Of a DNA stretch of 7,881 nucleotides, positions 7,442 through 7,881 are shown piece by piece. The position numbers were made by a program, and so were the translations under genes. Source of the DNA: a bacterium UBA3734 (lineage in GTDB: Bacteria; Bacteroidota; Bacteroidia; Bacteroidales; Bacteroidaceae); contig DFHC01000066.1 in assembly GCA_002372575.1 (NCBI GenBank), positions 23,842 to 31,722 on the forward strand, given 5' to 3'. Position 1 is the first letter of the stretch. Every line of letters starts with the position of its first letter. The notes beneath the pieces were generated by a model that saw only the letters and a list, made by a program, of their open reading frames with translations, did no database searches and had not been told where the DNA came from.

Positions 7442-7669
7442 TCATTCTTTTTTCCTGTTGTTCCTGTAATCTGAATAACACTTGAAGAAATCGTAGTCTA
7501 ACAGGTCGCAGATCTTGAGGAGCAAGTCGGTGTAGATCCAGCGGCGGTTGAAGATCTTGTAGGCGTTTTGGCGCGAGAAGCCGAGCTGTCGGGCGAGCCA
7601 GGTGATGGTGCGCCCCTGCCTGCTGAGTTCCTCCTTGATGAGGTTGCCGATGTGCGGTTCTTCGTGCAT
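7442..7669 (-). CDS. Small HTH DNA-binding protein, antitoxin-like, Bacteroidetes type
   Basis: This 75-residue protein has an XRE-like fold: helix HIGNLIKEELSRQGR (6-20), then helix-turn-helix TITWLARQLGFSRQNAYKIF (21-40), followed by YTDLLLKICDLLDYDFFKCY (46-65) and a basic tail RNNRKKE. Small proteins of this pattern are common in Bacteroides and Prevotella and are usually annotated as XRE regulators or antitoxin-like; partner and target are unknown. The ATG at 7669-7667 was chosen because the conserved pattern begins there and AAAGG stands 8-12 bases before it. The frame stays open upstream to an ATG at 7828, but those 53 residues run through a long inverted repeat and are unlikely to be protein. 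It converges on the RNase-like gene; no toxin gene adjoins it in the same direction within the window. Confidence 0.75.
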   Translation of the reverse strand: MHEEPHIGNLIKEELSRQGRTITWLARQLGFSRQNAYKIFNRRWIYTDLLLKICDLLDYDFFKCYSDYRNNRKKE

Positions 7670-7726
7670 TGCGTTTGCCTTTGGTGGAGCCTCGCTCGGT
7701 GGGCAAACAAAATGGGCGGAACCATA

Positions 7727-7780
7727 TTTGCTTACCCGTCTTGTAGGCATCGGCAAACGCCCTGGCAGTGAATAAGCAAA
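7727..7780. repeat. Nested inverted repeat competing with the long hairpin
   Basis: TTTGCTTA (7727-7734) and TAAGCAAA (7773-7780) are perfectly complementary. TAAGC of the right arm is also used by the larger 7739-7854 hairpin, so the two pairings exclude each other. A further 9-base pair of arms, GCGTTTGCC (7671-7679) and GGCAAACGC (7752-7760), reaches to the edge of the HTH start codon. Confidence 0.6.
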
Positions 7781-7854
7781 ACAGCCCACGCCCAAACGAC
7801 GTGAGCCTTTCGCCAGCTTATCCTTCACTGCTAAATTTTGCCGATTTTACAAGA
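7739..7854. repeat. Long imperfect inverted repeat (39-base arms) upstream of the HTH gene
   Basis: The arms 7739-7777 and 7816-7854 share TCTTGTA, ATCGGCAAA, GCAGTGAA and ATAAGC in the same order when one is reverse-complemented, with small offsets between the blocks. The 38-base centre contains a further stem, GCCCACG (7784-7790) with CGTGAGC (7800-7806), 6 of 7 complementary plus a possible G-U pair. The whole can fold as one hairpin of about 116 bases, as RNA or as a DNA cruciform. The order of conserved blocks suggests a dispersed element or a structured leader. Its inner edge is 69 bases before the HTH ATG. No transposase is present. Confidence 0.75.
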
Positions 7855-7881
7855 CAAAGAATAAGAGCGTAAAGCTCGGTT

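Noticed and set aside
7670..7828. A 53-residue N-terminal extension of the HTH protein
   Set aside because: The frame is open, but it passes through the long inverted repeat and the conserved HTH pattern begins at the ATG at 7669, which also has an AAAGG stretch in front.
7727..7854. Integron attC site
   Set aside because: The hairpin has a suitable size, but the ends TCTTGTA/TACAAGA lack the GTTRRRY and RYYYAAC core sites, and no integrase is in view.

Overview
The window looks like a chromosomal segment from a Bacteroidota bacterium, most likely a Bacteroidales member of the Prevotella/Bacteroides type. This rests on three things: several exact TAnnTTTG -7 boxes of the Bacteroidetes primary sigma factor, a general lack of Shine-Dalgarno sites, and protein sequences (ECF sigma factor, GlnRS, secreted C69 peptidase, HigB/HigA pair, small HTH protein) that read like that group. 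Genus assignment is an inference.

Layout, left to right. All genes but one lie on the minus strand. Positions 1-178 hold the start of an unidentified gene that overlaps the end of an ECF sigma-70 factor (175-723) by four bases (ATGA). A short palindrome, probably a dispersed repeat, sits in frame inside the partial gene. Next comes a self-contained higB-higA toxin-antitoxin cassette (1512 down to 842), with its own promoter in front (1534-1565) and a strong intrinsic terminator behind (788-825). A conserved-looking block follows: a 473-residue cytoplasmic TPR protein (1623-3044), glutaminyl-tRNA synthetase (3048-4802) and a secreted family C69 dipeptidase (4841-6583). Transcription would run C69 -> glnS -> TPR. 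The gaps are 38 and 3 bases with no terminator, so the three could be co-transcribed from the promoter at 6621-6628. The 38-base gap is almost entirely a 7-base tandem repeat.

The right end (about 6600-7881) is accessory in character, AT-richer and repeat-rich. It holds short direct repeats, a 10-base-period repeat, and the only plus-strand gene (6830-7291), a 153-residue protein resembling BECR-fold phage-associated RNases. A hairpin overlapping that gene's stop codon can terminate transcription from both sides. Facing it is a small HTH protein of an antitoxin-like Bacteroidetes type (7442-7669). Between the two lies a promoter and terminator arrangement that could make a small RNA of about 115 bases on the minus strand. 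Upstream of the HTH gene is a 116-base imperfect inverted repeat able to form a long hairpin.

The best candidates for something undescribed are the possible stand-alone RNase, the candidate small RNA, and the long hairpin element with its alternative pairings. The housekeeping block itself is ordinary.
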